Positions 15,971 to 24,865 of a stretch of 47,639 bases of DNA are shown one piece after another. The notes beneath the pieces were generated by a model. It saw only the letters and a program-made list of their open reading frames with translations, had not been told where the DNA came from and ran no database searches. Every line of letters starts with the position of its first letter. Position 1 is the first letter of the stretch. The DNA lies in assembly GCA_030684835.1 (NCBI GenBank), contig JAUXWZ010000014.1, positions 1-47,639 of the forward strand. The letters run 5' to 3'. The DNA is from Beijerinckiaceae bacterium. Lineage in GTDB: Bacteria > Pseudomonadota > Alphaproteobacteria > Rhizobiales > Beijerinckiaceae. The position numbers and the translations under genes were made by a program.

Positions 15971-17149
15971 ATGGCGACCTACCTCAGTCCGGGCATTTAT
16001 ATTGAAGAGGTCGAGAGCGGCTCTCGTCCCATCGAAGCTGTCGGCACATCAGTCGCCGGCTTCGTCGGCACGGCGCCGGATGGCGCGGCGCGGCAGGGCG
16101 AGGCGGTGGCACTGAACAATTGGCAAGAATTCGTACGCATCTTCGCCAACGGCGCACAGACGGGCACGCTGCTCGCCAACGCGGTGCATGGCTTCTTTCT
16201 CAATGGAGGCCCGCGCTGCTACGTGGTCAACGTTCCGGCGGATGCGCCCATCAGCGGCGGCGGCAAGGGGCTCGACCTCTTGGCCGCAATCGATGAAATC
16301 GCCCTGATCGCAGCGCCCGGCCGGACGGACGGCACAAGCTACGAGGCGCTTCTCAACGCCGCCGAACAATTGGGTGATCGCGTCGCGCTTCTTGATGGCC
16401 CCCCGCGCGTTGACGACGTCGAGCAGCTTACTCGCGCCGCTACTCTGCCCGAAGAAGGATCGCCCAAGCCAAAGAAGCCAGGGCTGCGCAGCCGTGATTC
16501 ACAACGTGGGTTTGGCGCGTTTTATTTTCCCTGGATCCGCGGCCAGGATGCAATCTCGCCATCAACGATCATAGACATTCCGCCGTCGGGACATATCGCT
16601 GGCTTGTGCGGCCGCATCGACGTGCAGCGCGGCGTACACAAGGCGCCAGCGAACACTCCGATATTTGGAGCGCTGGGGCTGACGCAATCGATCACGAAGG
16701 CGGAACAGCAGGTGCTCAATCCGGTCGGCGTCAACTGCATACGATCCTTTGGGCGCGAAGGCGTGACGGTGTGGGGCGCCCGAACCGTGGCGCCATCGGC
16801 GAGCAATTGGCGATATCTCAACGTGCGGCGGCTCACCAATATGATCGAGGAATCCATCGAACGCAGTATGCGCTGGACGGTTTTCGAACCCAACGACAGG
16901 TTCTTGTGGAAGAGCATCCGGCGCGATATCGGCGCCTTCCTCACGCTGCTTTGGCGCCAGGGCGCATTGATGGGCGCCGCTCCAGAGCAGGCGTTCTTCG
17001 TTAAATGTGACGAGGAAACCAATCCTCAGGAGGAGATCGACGCCGGCAGGGTGACCACCCTGATCGGCATCGCCCCCGTGAAGCCAGCCGAGTTCGTTAT
17101 CTTCAGAATCGGACAGACCGCAGCTGGCGCCGTGTTCGAAGCAGTTTGA
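15971..17149 (+). CDS. Contractile tail sheath protein
   Basis: A 392-residue sheath subunit of the phage-tail/Afp2-4 family. It begins with YLSPGIYIEEVESGSRPI and TSVAGFVGTAP, the usual N-terminal arm, and ends with the conserved C domain: IRRDIGAFLTLLWRQGALMG, FFVKCDEETNPQEEIDAGRV and VKPAEFVIFRIGQ. The sheath polymerises around the tube and contracts to drive it out. AGGAGA lies six bases before the ATG. A basic linker at about 157-175 (PKPKKPGLRSR) interrupts the middle domain. Only one sheath gene is present, whereas Afp and PVC clusters have several, so the same subunit must serve the whole sheath. Confidence 0.93.
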   Translation: MATYLSPGIYIEEVESGSRPIEAVGTSVAGFVGTAPDGAARQGEAVALNNWQEFVRIFANGAQTGTLLANAVHGFFLNGGPRCYVVNVPADAPISGGGKGLDLLAAIDEIALIAAPGRTDGTSYEALLNAAEQLGDRVALLDGPPRVDDVEQLTRAATLPEEGSPKPKKPGLRSRDSQRGFGAFYFPWIRGQDAISPSTIIDIPPSGHIAGLCGRIDVQRGVHKAPANTPIFGALGLTQSITKAEQQVLNPVGVNCIRSFGREGVTVWGARTVAPSASNWRYLNVRRLTNMIEESIERSMRWTVFEPNDRFLWKSIRRDIGAFLTLLWRQGALMGAAPEQAFFVKCDEETNPQEEIDAGRVTTLIGIAPVKPAEFVIFRIGQTAAGAVFEAV

Positions 17150-17173
17150 TCATCATCCTGAGGGAAGCCCGCC

Positions 17174-17641
17174 ATGCCTTCACCATCTGGAAACTCCACC
17201 GGCGCGGCCGTGGGCCAAAGCAACGATCCTTATCGCAATTTCAACTTCAAGCTGGATATACAGGGCGTCGTTGAAGGTCACTTCACGTCGTGCAGCGGCC
17301 TTGGAGCGCGCATCCAGCCGATCCGCTACCGGGAGGGCGGCACAAATCAAGTTGTGCGCGCTATTCCGGGCCAGATCGAATACGCCGAGGTGACCCTGAG
17401 TTACGGTCTTACAAGCTCGCGAGATCTGTGGGACTGGTTTTCGAAAGGTGTGCAAGGCTCTATTGAGCGGCGCAACGTCTCTATCATACTGATCAACCCG
17501 AATGGCGTCGATGAGGCGATGCGCTGGAATCTCTTCGATGCCTGGCCATCGGAGTGGAGCGGAGCGTCGCTCGACGCGCTCGGACGCGAGATTGCCATCG
17601 AGCAAGTGAAGCTCGTCTTCAATAGTCTCGATCGGGTCTGA
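17174..17641 (+). CDS. Inner tube protein (gp19/Afp1-like)
   Basis: A 155-residue tube protein of the T4 gp19 / Hcp-like family. After a polar N-terminal tail come DPYRNFNFKLDIQGVVEGHF, the SCSGLGARIQPIRYREGG block, VTLSYGLTSSRDLWDWF and the C-terminal strand REIAIEQVKLVFNSLDRV, all typical. It forms stacked hexameric rings inside the sheath. GAGGGA lies about eight bases upstream of the ATG. A single tube gene is seen, so the usual second, baseplate-proximal tube paralogue is either absent or replaced by the LysM-type protein at 18707. Confidence 0.93.
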   Translation: MPSPSGNSTGAAVGQSNDPYRNFNFKLDIQGVVEGHFTSCSGLGARIQPIRYREGGTNQVVRAIPGQIEYAEVTLSYGLTSSRDLWDWFSKGVQGSIERRNVSIILINPNGVDEAMRWNLFDAWPSEWSGASLDALGREIAIEQVKLVFNSLDRV

Positions 17642-17645
17642 GGCA

Positions 17646-18719
17646 ATGAGGGGACCGGCCGGCCTCATCGCCTCCGCCCTCCTGCCCTTTCTCCGCTTGG
17701 TGACGGCGCGCCTGGAAGCGGTGTCGGCGCCCGCCACCGAGAAAGCGCATTCAAACGACGAGACGACGCTCTCGTCGCTTCGCAAGCGCTACCCGGATGC
17801 CCCGCAAGCATGGCTCGATCTGCTCGCCCGCCGACTTGGCGACGGTGGAGACTTGCAGGTAGCCCATTGCAAGGCGCCGGACGTTGGCAAGGCTCTGGAC
17901 GTTAGCGAGCCGCCAGCAAAGCCGCTTTATGTAGTCGCTGCAAAATCGTCGCGCAGCGGGGAGCCTGAGCCCTCGCTCCGAAACGAAAGGAAGCGCGACT
18001 CCCCGGCCGCAAAGCGGTTGCCTTTGGATTTTCCACGCACGGGGTCTGCGGGGCCGCGATCCCCGTCGGGATTCCCGCAGCCGGCGTCGACTGCGCCGCC
18101 GCCGGGGCGGTCGCGCCGCGCAGGCATTACGGTGAAGGAAGCGACGACGCGTGCAGGCGCTGAAACGGTTTCGCGCGGGGCAGACACGCCGGAACGAAAG
18201 CCGGTGGCCATTGGTCGGTTCGTACGGACGAAGGAGGCCAGCGTCGAGCAGCGCGCGGCGCCCCAACCGAATCCCGTCGCGGCTCCTCGGCCTCCCAGGC
18301 CGATCCTTCGCTTGCTACCGGAGCGAGCGCCGATAACCACACCGATCGAATACAAAGACGGCAACGCACGGCGAGAAGCACTCGCGCCGGGCTCGCTACT
18401 TCCGGCCCAGCCATTCGCGGCCCCGGCGTCCGCGCCCCACCGCAGCGAGCCCGTTTGGCCGCATGCCCCCGCCGCTCCATCCCGGCGTCGCGAGAGCGCC
18501 AAGAGGCCGGCGCCTCCTCCGCTTGCCGCTCCGCGCCTGCGCTTTGACCCATCGCCGCGCGAAGCCGCGCGAGAGCAGCTTTTTGTTGTGACGCCACCTG
18601 TGGACCGGTGGCCGGACCTGCCGACAACTCCCACCCCGCCTGCCGTGCGCGAACCAGATGATGGCGAGCGCCTGCGGCAATTGATTCAAGATCAAGTCGA
18701 GCGCGCATGGAACGGATAG
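17646..18719 (+). CDS. Pro/Arg/Ala-rich disordered protein in injection-system operon
   Basis: 357 residues, dominated by Pro, Ala, Arg and Ser, with little predicted order from about 90 to 310. Residues 40-65 contain a short ordered element, TLSSLRKRYPDAPQAWLDLL. The C terminus has RWPDLPTTPTPP followed by an amphipathic helix ERLRQLIQDQVERAWNG. It starts four bases after the tube stop and overlaps the next gene by 13 bases, so it is translated with the tail genes. I recognise no catalytic domain. It could be a short replacement for the tape measure, a scaffold, or a cargo-loading adaptor; position alone supports a structural or assembly role. Confidence 0.65.
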   Translation: MRGPAGLIASALLPFLRLVTARLEAVSAPATEKAHSNDETTLSSLRKRYPDAPQAWLDLLARRLGDGGDLQVAHCKAPDVGKALDVSEPPAKPLYVVAAKSSRSGEPEPSLRNERKRDSPAAKRLPLDFPRTGSAGPRSPSGFPQPASTAPPPGRSRRAGITVKEATTRAGAETVSRGADTPERKPVAIGRFVRTKEASVEQRAAPQPNPVAAPRPPRPILRLLPERAPITTPIEYKDGNARREALAPGSLLPAQPFAAPASAPHRSEPVWPHAPAAPSRRRESAKRPAPPPLAAPRLRFDPSPREAAREQLFVVTPPVDRWPDLPTTPTPPAVREPDDGERLRQLIQDQVERAWNG

Positions 18720-19483
18720 CTTTTCTGATCGAGAGGACCGGCGAGCAATTGTCCTGCCTGCTCAACCCGGAGAATGTCGTGGTGAGACGCTCCGCCGGGA
18801 TAAGGGCGGCCAGCACCACCACCGGCGTTATCGCCGGCCTGACGATGACCGATGACCCGCTCGTCGCCACGGGTGGCGGCTTAACGGAAATCGATCTCGA
18901 TCTTCTCTTCGACACCGAGATCGACCGTGAATTGCGCCCAAGACTTTCGCCAGCCGAGGATGTCGGCACCGATGCGCAGCTGCTGCCGGACGTTCGCGAC
19001 ATGACGCGACCGATCTGGAATCTGGCCGAGAACGGCGAACCTGCCGAGGGTTTTGGCGCGCTGCCTCTCGTCCGATTGATCTGGGGCCGGGCATGGAACA
19101 TCCCCGGCGTCATGGTGTCGGTGGCCGAAAAGTTCGAACGCTTCGCCGCCGACGGACGGCCACAGCGCTCGTGGCTGCGACTGCGGCTGCGGCGTGTCGA
19201 CTACGACATCGGGGCCGCTCCACCACGCTTGCCGGCCACATCACAATTCGAGCCGCCCTCGCTCGACCGCGCCGCCGGAGAAGACCGTGCGGTGCGCATC
19301 GCGCTTCTGCCAGATGAAAACGGCCTTCCTTCGCCGCGCATCGATGAGATCGTCGCCGCCTATTATGGCGACGCGTCATACACCCATGCCGTGCTGGCCT
19401 TCAACGACATCGCAGATCCCCTATCCGTGCCGGAAGGGAGCATCCTCGTTTTGCCCGACATCGCGCAATTGGCTACGCCATGA
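18707..19483 (+). CDS. LysM-type tube-baseplate adaptor (Afp7/CIS_tube-like)
   Basis: 258 residues. The N-terminal part has the split-barrel fold of the contractile injection system tube-like adaptor, with FLIERTGEQLSCLLNPENVV, LDLLFDTEIDRELRPRL and VRLIWGRAWNIPGVMVSVAE; the C terminus (about 205-255) carries a LysM-like segment, DEIVAAYYGDASYTHAVLAF followed by PLSVPEGSILVLPDI. In Afp and PVC this protein joins the tube to the spike hub. The ATG at 18707 overlaps the previous gene and the stop overlaps the next ATG as ATGA. Confidence 0.85.
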   Translation: MERIAFLIERTGEQLSCLLNPENVVVRRSAGIRAASTTTGVIAGLTMTDDPLVATGGGLTEIDLDLLFDTEIDRELRPRLSPAEDVGTDAQLLPDVRDMTRPIWNLAENGEPAEGFGALPLVRLIWGRAWNIPGVMVSVAEKFERFAADGRPQRSWLRLRLRRVDYDIGAAPPRLPATSQFEPPSLDRAAGEDRAVRIALLPDENGLPSPRIDEIVAAYYGDASYTHAVLAFNDIADPLSVPEGSILVLPDIAQLATP

Positions 19484-20988
19484 AGTCGCCGTTCAACCAG
19501 AGCAAACTATTGATGGAGCTGGATGGTCAGCCAGCGGCGCCAAAACTGGCGCAGTTGATCGCCGAGGTTCTGGTGCGACAGGAGCTAGGCGCGCCAGCAG
19601 TCGCCGAGATCACTTTCACGCTTCTTGAGCCTACAGGCGTCGACAGCCTCAAGATCGGCAAGACGCTCGCCGTGCGAATTGGCCGCGCGACGGACACCCT
19701 CTTCGAAGGCGAGATAAGTTCGATCTCTTATGAATATGGCGCGGCCGGCGTTCCGGTGTTGAAGGTGCGAGCCTACGACAAGCTACAACGTCTGCGTCGC
19801 AGCTTCCGGCCAAGGGCATTCGAAAAAATCTCCGCCGCCGATCTCGCCGCACAATTGGCGGGGGAACTTGGAATTGACTCTGCCTGCCACGGCCAGCCGC
19901 AGCCGCGCGATTACGTTCTGCAACACGAACAGAGCGACTTCGATCTTCTGGCCGATCTGGCTGAGGACGCTGGCCTTTATCCCGTGATAAACGCAGGCGC
20001 GTTGACGCTGACCGGTCTCGACGGTTTCGGCGACGCGCTGGAGATGCGTTTCGGCGCGGCGTTGCTGGCCTTTTCGGGGACGCTTTCCAACGAGCGCAAC
20101 GTTCGTGGGGCGACAGCAGCGGGGTGGAGCCCGGCCAGCGCCGCCGCGTTCTCCGAAACCGTTACGGTGAGCCGGCAGGACGCATACGAAGCACGCGACG
20201 TGTCGCCGGACGAAGGCGCCAGCGGGTATCGGCCGATGCTCAATCGTATCGAAGAGCGCGCGGCTCAGGTCGCAGAGCTTGCGCAGGCTGGCTTCGATCG
20301 CGACGTTGCGCGCTCCATCCGCGCCAGTGGCGAGGCGGTCGGGAATGTCGCGCTGACGCCCGGGCGCCCGATCACGGTAACCGGCGTGGCCGACGAGGTC
20401 GCCGGACGCCACGTGGTTACGAGCGCTTTGCATCGCATTAATGCGGCCCGTGGCTACGTCACCGAGTTCGCGACGGACTCTCCCCGACGCGCCTCGCGTC
20501 GCCGGACGCCGCTGGTGACGCTCGGCGTCGTGACCGACACGCTCGATCCGGACCACAAGGGCCGTTGCCGAGTGCAGCTTCCAGCACTGGGCGATACGCT
20601 GGCTCCCTGGCTGCCGACGCTGATTGCGGGCGCAGGATCTGGAAAAGGCGCAGCGGTTTTTCCCGAGGCGGGGGACACAGTGCTCCTGCTCTGTCCAGAC
20701 GGCGACCCAGCGCATGGCGTCGTGCTTGGCGGCCTCTATGGCGAGAAGGATCTGCCGCGCGGCTTCTCAAACGCAAGGCCCCGTCCCTTCGTGTTGCGAA
20801 CCGCGAACGGACAGCGGCTCGAACTGTCTTCGACGAGCGCCACCGCGCGCCTGGCAACCGCTTCCGGCAGCCTGCTCGAACTCATGCCCGGTCAGGCCCG
20901 TCTCGCCGCCGCGAGCGATCTCATCATAGAGGCGCCGGGCAAAACGATTACTTTTCGCGCCAGCTTCATCAATTTTGAGCGGATTTGA
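19480..20988 (+). CDS. VgrG-like spike/hub protein (gpD + gp5 OB)
   Basis: 502 residues. An N-terminal gpD/gp27-like hub (about 1-330, with VLVRQELGAPAVAEITFTLL, YDKLQRLRRSFRP and QHEQSDFDLLADLAEDAGLY) is followed by a gp5-type OB domain (about 345-430: VTLGVVTDTLDPDHKGRCRV, AGSGKGAAVFPEAGDTVLLL, VVLGGLYGEKDLPRG) and a short beta-rich C terminus. The trimer forms the piercing spike under the tube. It lacks a lysozyme domain and any obvious C-terminal toxin. ATGA coupling links it to the upstream adaptor. Confidence 0.93.
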   Translation: MKSPFNQSKLLMELDGQPAAPKLAQLIAEVLVRQELGAPAVAEITFTLLEPTGVDSLKIGKTLAVRIGRATDTLFEGEISSISYEYGAAGVPVLKVRAYDKLQRLRRSFRPRAFEKISAADLAAQLAGELGIDSACHGQPQPRDYVLQHEQSDFDLLADLAEDAGLYPVINAGALTLTGLDGFGDALEMRFGAALLAFSGTLSNERNVRGATAAGWSPASAAAFSETVTVSRQDAYEARDVSPDEGASGYRPMLNRIEERAAQVAELAQAGFDRDVARSIRASGEAVGNVALTPGRPITVTGVADEVAGRHVVTSALHRINAARGYVTEFATDSPRRASRRRTPLVTLGVVTDTLDPDHKGRCRVQLPALGDTLAPWLPTLIAGAGSGKGAAVFPEAGDTVLLLCPDGDPAHGVVLGGLYGEKDLPRGFSNARPRPFVLRTANGQRLELSSTSATARLATASGSLLELMPGQARLAAASDLIIEAPGKTITFRASFINFERI

Positions 20989-20991
20989 CCA

Positions 20992-21333
20992 ATGTTCGCA
21001 CTCACCAAATCCGGCGTCCTCAAATGCGTCCACGGAGGCGTCGTCAAGAACGAGAACAGCCAAGACTGGGTACGCATCGACGGCGATCCGCTCCTCGTGG
21101 AGGGCGACCTGTTAGGCCGCTCCATCAGCCGCTGTCCGATGACGACGATCACCACCCCTCCGTGCACCTCTACTGTGACCGTGGACGACGTTTCCTATTC
21201 GACATTCATTATGATCGACGGTCGCCGCATCTGCCTCGACCGGGCGAGCGGATGCACGAACTGGAGCCAGCTTAATGTAACCCCTTTCTCAGTAACCGAC
21301 GTGGCGCAAAACTATGTGCAGAGCGGAGCCTGA
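20992..21333 (+). CDS. Cys-rich PAAR-like spike tip protein
   Basis: 113 residues, starting three bases after the spike gene's stop. Five cysteines (12, 48, 58, 81, 88) and His14 are arranged in a beta-rich, Pro- and Thr-containing sequence: VLKCVHGGVV, SISRCPMTTITTPPCTSTVT and GRRICLDRASGC. Its size, position and Cys/His content suit the PAAR-type cone that caps the VgrG trimer, often around one metal ion. It does not carry the Pro-Ala-Ala-Arg repeats themselves, so a relative of the PAAR-like Afp10 group or of DUF4280 is a better match. The tip role is inferred from position. Confidence 0.6.
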   Translation: MFALTKSGVLKCVHGGVVKNENSQDWVRIDGDPLLVEGDLLGRSISRCPMTTITTPPCTSTVTVDDVSYSTFIMIDGRRICLDRASGCTNWSQLNVTPFSVTDVAQNYVQSGA

Positions 21334-21336
21334 TGC

Positions 21337-21777
21337 ATGGCTTTGATCGGCTGGCGATTTCACAATCTCGGCGCCGCCCAGGCGGAAGGCTCGATCATGC
21401 CCGCCGGTCCATATCTCACGCCTTCGGGGGGCGTCGCGATGGTGCGCGACGACGATGCGATCCATCAGGCAATCGTGATGCTGCTCGCGACGCGCCCCGG
21501 CGAGCGGGTGATGCGCCCCGGCTACGGCTGTCCGCTCGATCGGCTGGTCTTCGCGCCGAACGACGCCACAACGGCCGGACTAGCCATCCATTACGTTTCG
21601 CAAGCCATCGGCCGATGGGAGCCTCGCATCGAAATTCTGCGGCTCAACGCCGGCCCCACGACGAAGAGCGATGGAGACGACAGCATTCTGGAGATTCGGC
21701 TCGACTACCGCGTTCGCGAAAGCCAACGTCGCGAAAGCCTGCTCTTCGCCCTTGATCTTGGATCGGAAGACCGCTGA
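21337..21777 (+). CDS. Baseplate wedge protein, gp25/Afp9-like
   Basis: 146 residues of the gp25/IraD family. The core is VAMVRDDDAIHQAIVMLLAT, GERVMRPGYGCPLDRLVFAP and IHYVSQAIGRWEPRIEIL, including the conserved ER-R-GYG-PL segment that nucleates sheath assembly on the baseplate. The ATG lies three bases after the previous stop, and the stop shares one base with the next ATG. It helps attach the first sheath ring. Confidence 0.93.
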   Translation: MALIGWRFHNLGAAQAEGSIMPAGPYLTPSGGVAMVRDDDAIHQAIVMLLATRPGERVMRPGYGCPLDRLVFAPNDATTAGLAIHYVSQAIGRWEPRIEILRLNAGPTTKSDGDDSILEIRLDYRVRESQRRESLLFALDLGSEDR

Positions 21778-24311
21778 TGCCGTTCCCGACTCCCCGACTG
21801 GATGACCGCACCTTCGACGACCTGATGCGCGAGGCGAAAGAGATCATTCGCGCGCGTTCGCCCGAATGGACGGATTTCTCGCCGAGCGATCCGGGCATGG
21901 TGCTGGTCGAGCTGTTCGCCTTTCTGACGGAGAATATGCTCTATCGCCTCAACCGCGTGCCGGAGAAAGTGCACATAGCTCTGCTCAATCTGCTGGGCGT
22001 CGCCATGCAGCCTCCGGCGGCTGCGATTGTAACCCTCACCTTCTCCCGGACCGGCCAGACGGCCGACAAAGCCATTATCGTTCCCGCAGGCGCGCGCGTT
22101 TCCGACGCAGGCGGCGTGGTCACCTTCGAAACGCTTTCCGAGGCGCGCATCCAGCCCGGCGCCGGCGCCGTCGAAGTCGCTGCGATTCATGCCGACAGCG
22201 TTGAGGCTGAATTGCTGGGCGTTGGCAGCGGCGAGCCGGGACAGAGCTTCCAGCTACGGCGCGCGCCGCTGATCCGTTCCCTGCCCGACATCGCGACATT
22301 GACGATCGGCGTCGAAGAAGACGCGTCGCGGCTCGAACCGAATATGACGGTTCGGCAGTACGACGGCAAAGCGTTCGTGATGTGGAAGGAAACGCCCTCG
22401 TTTCAGGGGCTCCACGAGAACGAGCGCGCGTACGCGCTGAATCCGGCCACGGGCGCGATCACCTTCTCGCCGCTCGCCGGCGCAGGGTCTGCAACGCTGG
22501 GCCAAGTCCCGCCCAAAGGCGCGGCGGTGCGCGCGTGGTATCGCATTGGCGGCGGCAAGGCGGGCAATGTTCTGGCTGGCGCGCTTGTCGCCATGCGCGA
22601 GCCTTTGTCCGGCGTGGCCGTTGTCAATGCGGGGCGCGCAACCGGCGGCGAGGACGGCGAGACGCTCGAGCGCGCGATGCTGCGTGGCCGCGAGGCCGTG
22701 CAGTCCATTACGAGCGCGGTCACTGCACGCGACTTCGAGCGCCTCGCCTTGTCCGCCGGCGGCGTGGCGCGCGCGAGAACCTATGCGCAACGCGATCTGT
22801 GGACCTTCGGCGAACCCGGTGTCGTCGAAGTCCGCATCGTGCCCGCTCTCGAAGCTGGCGAAGCCGCAACACTCGAGACGATGCGGGCGCGTCAGACCAG
22901 CCATCTTCATGGCCGCGTCGACGCGCTGCTGGCCGAGCGCCGGCCCATCGGCGTGCGAACAAAAGTTCTCTGGGCCCATTGCCGGGCGGTTGCGGTTTCG
23001 GCGCGGGTGGTGATCTCTTCGGTCGAAGATCCCGACGTTATTGGAGATCGAATCCGGCGGCGGCTCGACGATCTGATCTCGCCGACCGGTCGGTGGCCGT
23101 TCGGCAAAACCCTGCGCGCCTCGGACGTCTACGATGCGATTTTGACCGAGCCGGGCGTGCGCTACGCAGAGCAATTGTCCTTCGCCATTGAGGAAGGACC
23201 GAAAGCCGACGTCGTCGATCTGCATCGCGATCCGAACCAGCCGCGCGCCTTCTATGCCGTTGCGGGCGGACGGCTCTATCGCACGCTGGATAACGCGGAG
23301 AGCTGGACGACCATTCTCGCGCAGGACGGTTCGGACGCCATCGCATTACGCAGCGACGCCGAACAGCCAGGCCTATTAATGGCCCTGCTCACCGAAAAAG
23401 GGTCCGACGCCATGACGGTTCAACTCTCGCGCGACGGCGGCGAGAGTTGGAGCGCTGTCGAAACGATTCAAAGCGAGCGGCTTTACGACGTCGCGAGTCT
23501 GAAGAATGGCCCTCGCACGCAGCTTTATTACGCGGGGCGCAAGGGTTTGCGCGTGGTCAGCCTCGGCGACGCCGCAAGCTCCACCTTGCTTGACAGATTG
23601 GGCCCGGACGCCAGCGAAAACCATAACGACGGCGGCCTTTATGCCGTAGCGGTGGCGCGGCTCGCTTCCGGCGTGCCCTGCGTCGCCGTCGCCCGCCGGG
23701 AGAAGCGCGGCGTGCTCATCTCGCGTGAGGGCGGCAAGGCCGGGAGCTTTCAAACCATCACGGGAGCTGAAGGACGCGACGTGCGCCGGCTCTATTTCAT
23801 GCGTGAGGGCGACCGCATGTTCCTGTGGGCGATTCTTGCGGCGGAGCGTGGCGAAGCCGGCGAAGGCGTCATGCGCGTGGAGGCGCGTGGCGATGGCGTC
23901 GATCCCGAAGGCTGGAAGATCATCGGCGAGGACTGGAGGGGCGGCAGTTGCACCGGCTTGTCCTTTTCGCCCGGCCTCGTGGCCGCGTCTTCCAACCGCG
24001 CCGGCGTCTGCCTTCTTGACGCAGGCAAGCTCAACGAGCCCTGGAGCGCCTCGGCGCTTGCCAGCGGCCTGCCGATCGAGGAGGACCGTAAGACGCTGGC
24101 GGCGTTGACCGGCGTGGGCCTCGGCCTCTCGACGACGCTCATACTGGCAAGCGGCGCATCTGGCGTTTTCGGCAGCCGGGACGAAGGGCAACGCTACGTC
24201 GCAGTCGGCGATGTGGAGTTTTCCGATCGCGCGCCCTTGCCGCCAAACTCGCTTTACTGCTCCGGCAGCCACGACATCCGCGTCGTGCGAGAGAATGCGG
24301 TGGAGGGCTGA
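21777..24311 (+). CDS. Baseplate J-like wedge protein fused to Asp-box repeat region
   Basis: 844 residues. The N-terminal ~480 residues are a gpJ/gp6/Afp11-type wedge: RTFDDLMREAKEIIRARSPE, FSPSDPGMVLVELFAFLTEN, MLYRLNRVPEKVHIALLNLL and the closing GRWPFGKTLRASDVYDAI. From about 490 to the end lies a different region with Asp-box repeats of the S/T-x-D-x-G-x-x-W type: TLDNAESW (503-510), SRDGGESW (551-558), a weak SREGGKAG (649-656) and SRDEGQRY (800-807), separated by beta-strand-like sequence. This looks like a BNR/sialidase-type beta-propeller. It has no visible sialidase active site, so it is more likely a binding or structural element at the baseplate rim. Confidence 0.88.
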   Translation: MPFPTPRLDDRTFDDLMREAKEIIRARSPEWTDFSPSDPGMVLVELFAFLTENMLYRLNRVPEKVHIALLNLLGVAMQPPAAAIVTLTFSRTGQTADKAIIVPAGARVSDAGGVVTFETLSEARIQPGAGAVEVAAIHADSVEAELLGVGSGEPGQSFQLRRAPLIRSLPDIATLTIGVEEDASRLEPNMTVRQYDGKAFVMWKETPSFQGLHENERAYALNPATGAITFSPLAGAGSATLGQVPPKGAAVRAWYRIGGGKAGNVLAGALVAMREPLSGVAVVNAGRATGGEDGETLERAMLRGREAVQSITSAVTARDFERLALSAGGVARARTYAQRDLWTFGEPGVVEVRIVPALEAGEAATLETMRARQTSHLHGRVDALLAERRPIGVRTKVLWAHCRAVAVSARVVISSVEDPDVIGDRIRRRLDDLISPTGRWPFGKTLRASDVYDAILTEPGVRYAEQLSFAIEEGPKADVVDLHRDPNQPRAFYAVAGGRLYRTLDNAESWTTILAQDGSDAIALRSDAEQPGLLMALLTEKGSDAMTVQLSRDGGESWSAVETIQSERLYDVASLKNGPRTQLYYAGRKGLRVVSLGDAASSTLLDRLGPDASENHNDGGLYAVAVARLASGVPCVAVARREKRGVLISREGGKAGSFQTITGAEGRDVRRLYFMREGDRMFLWAILAAERGEAGEGVMRVEARGDGVDPEGWKIIGEDWRGGSCTGLSFSPGLVAASSNRAGVCLLDAGKLNEPWSASALASGLPIEEDRKTLAALTGVGLGLSTTLILASGASGVFGSRDEGQRYVAVGDVEFSDRAPLPPNSLYCSGSHDIRVVRENAVEG

Positions 24312-24313
24312 TC

Positions 24314-24847
24314 ATGGAGATGCGCCTAATTCCGCGTCTGCTCCCTGAAGCCATGCAGATGGGAGTCACGCCGGGCAGCGTTCTGGAAACGCTGGTCGGG
24401 ATCATGCAGTCGCATCTCACGCCGGATGAGATGATCCTCGGCGATCTGGATCGCTGGTTCGATCCGAGGCGCGCGCCCGAGGACTTTCTGATGATGCTGG
24501 CCGGATGGGTGGGGCTCGAGCGAACGCTTGTCAGCGAGATCGACAGTGCGACCGCGCGGCCCACTATCGACAGCGCGGCGATCCGCGAGTTGATCCTGCG
24601 CGCCGCAGAGTTCGCGCGGGAGCGCGGCACGGCGCGCACGCTGAAGCGGATTCTCAGTATCGTTACGAATTCGGATGCGATTACCGTCATCGAGAACCCA
24701 CCCGGCGACGATGGAGAGCCGCAAGCGTTCCATGTGCGCGTGGAGCTGCCGAACAGCGCCTTGCGGCATGAGGCGCTGGCGCGTCGCGTGGTCGAGAATT
24801 GGAAGCCCGCCTCCGTCACCTCGGAAATTGTCTTTCGCGCCACATGA
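24314..24847 (+). CDS. Tail protein gpI-like baseplate component (Afp12-like)
   Basis: 177 residues, starting two bases after the gpJ stop. It has the layout of P2 gpI/T4 gp7-type wedge partners in extracellular systems: LIPRLLPEAMQMGVTPGSVL, LDRWFDPRRAPEDFLMMLAG, WVGLERTL, and the helical REFARERGTART-type segment here read as ILRAAEFARERGTARTLKRI. It completes the wedge with gp25 and gpJ. There is no tail-fibre domain attached. Confidence 0.85.
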   Translation: MEMRLIPRLLPEAMQMGVTPGSVLETLVGIMQSHLTPDEMILGDLDRWFDPRRAPEDFLMMLAGWVGLERTLVSEIDSATARPTIDSAAIRELILRAAEFARERGTARTLKRILSIVTNSDAITVIENPPGDDGEPQAFHVRVELPNSALRHEALARRVVENWKPASVTSEIVFRAT

Positions 24848-24865
24848 GACCGATGGAGGATCGCC

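Noticed and set aside
15971-21777. Type VI secretion system
   Set aside because: No TssB/TssC two-part sheath, no ClpV and no TssJLM membrane complex; the single sheath gene and gp19-type tube match the Afp/PVC group.
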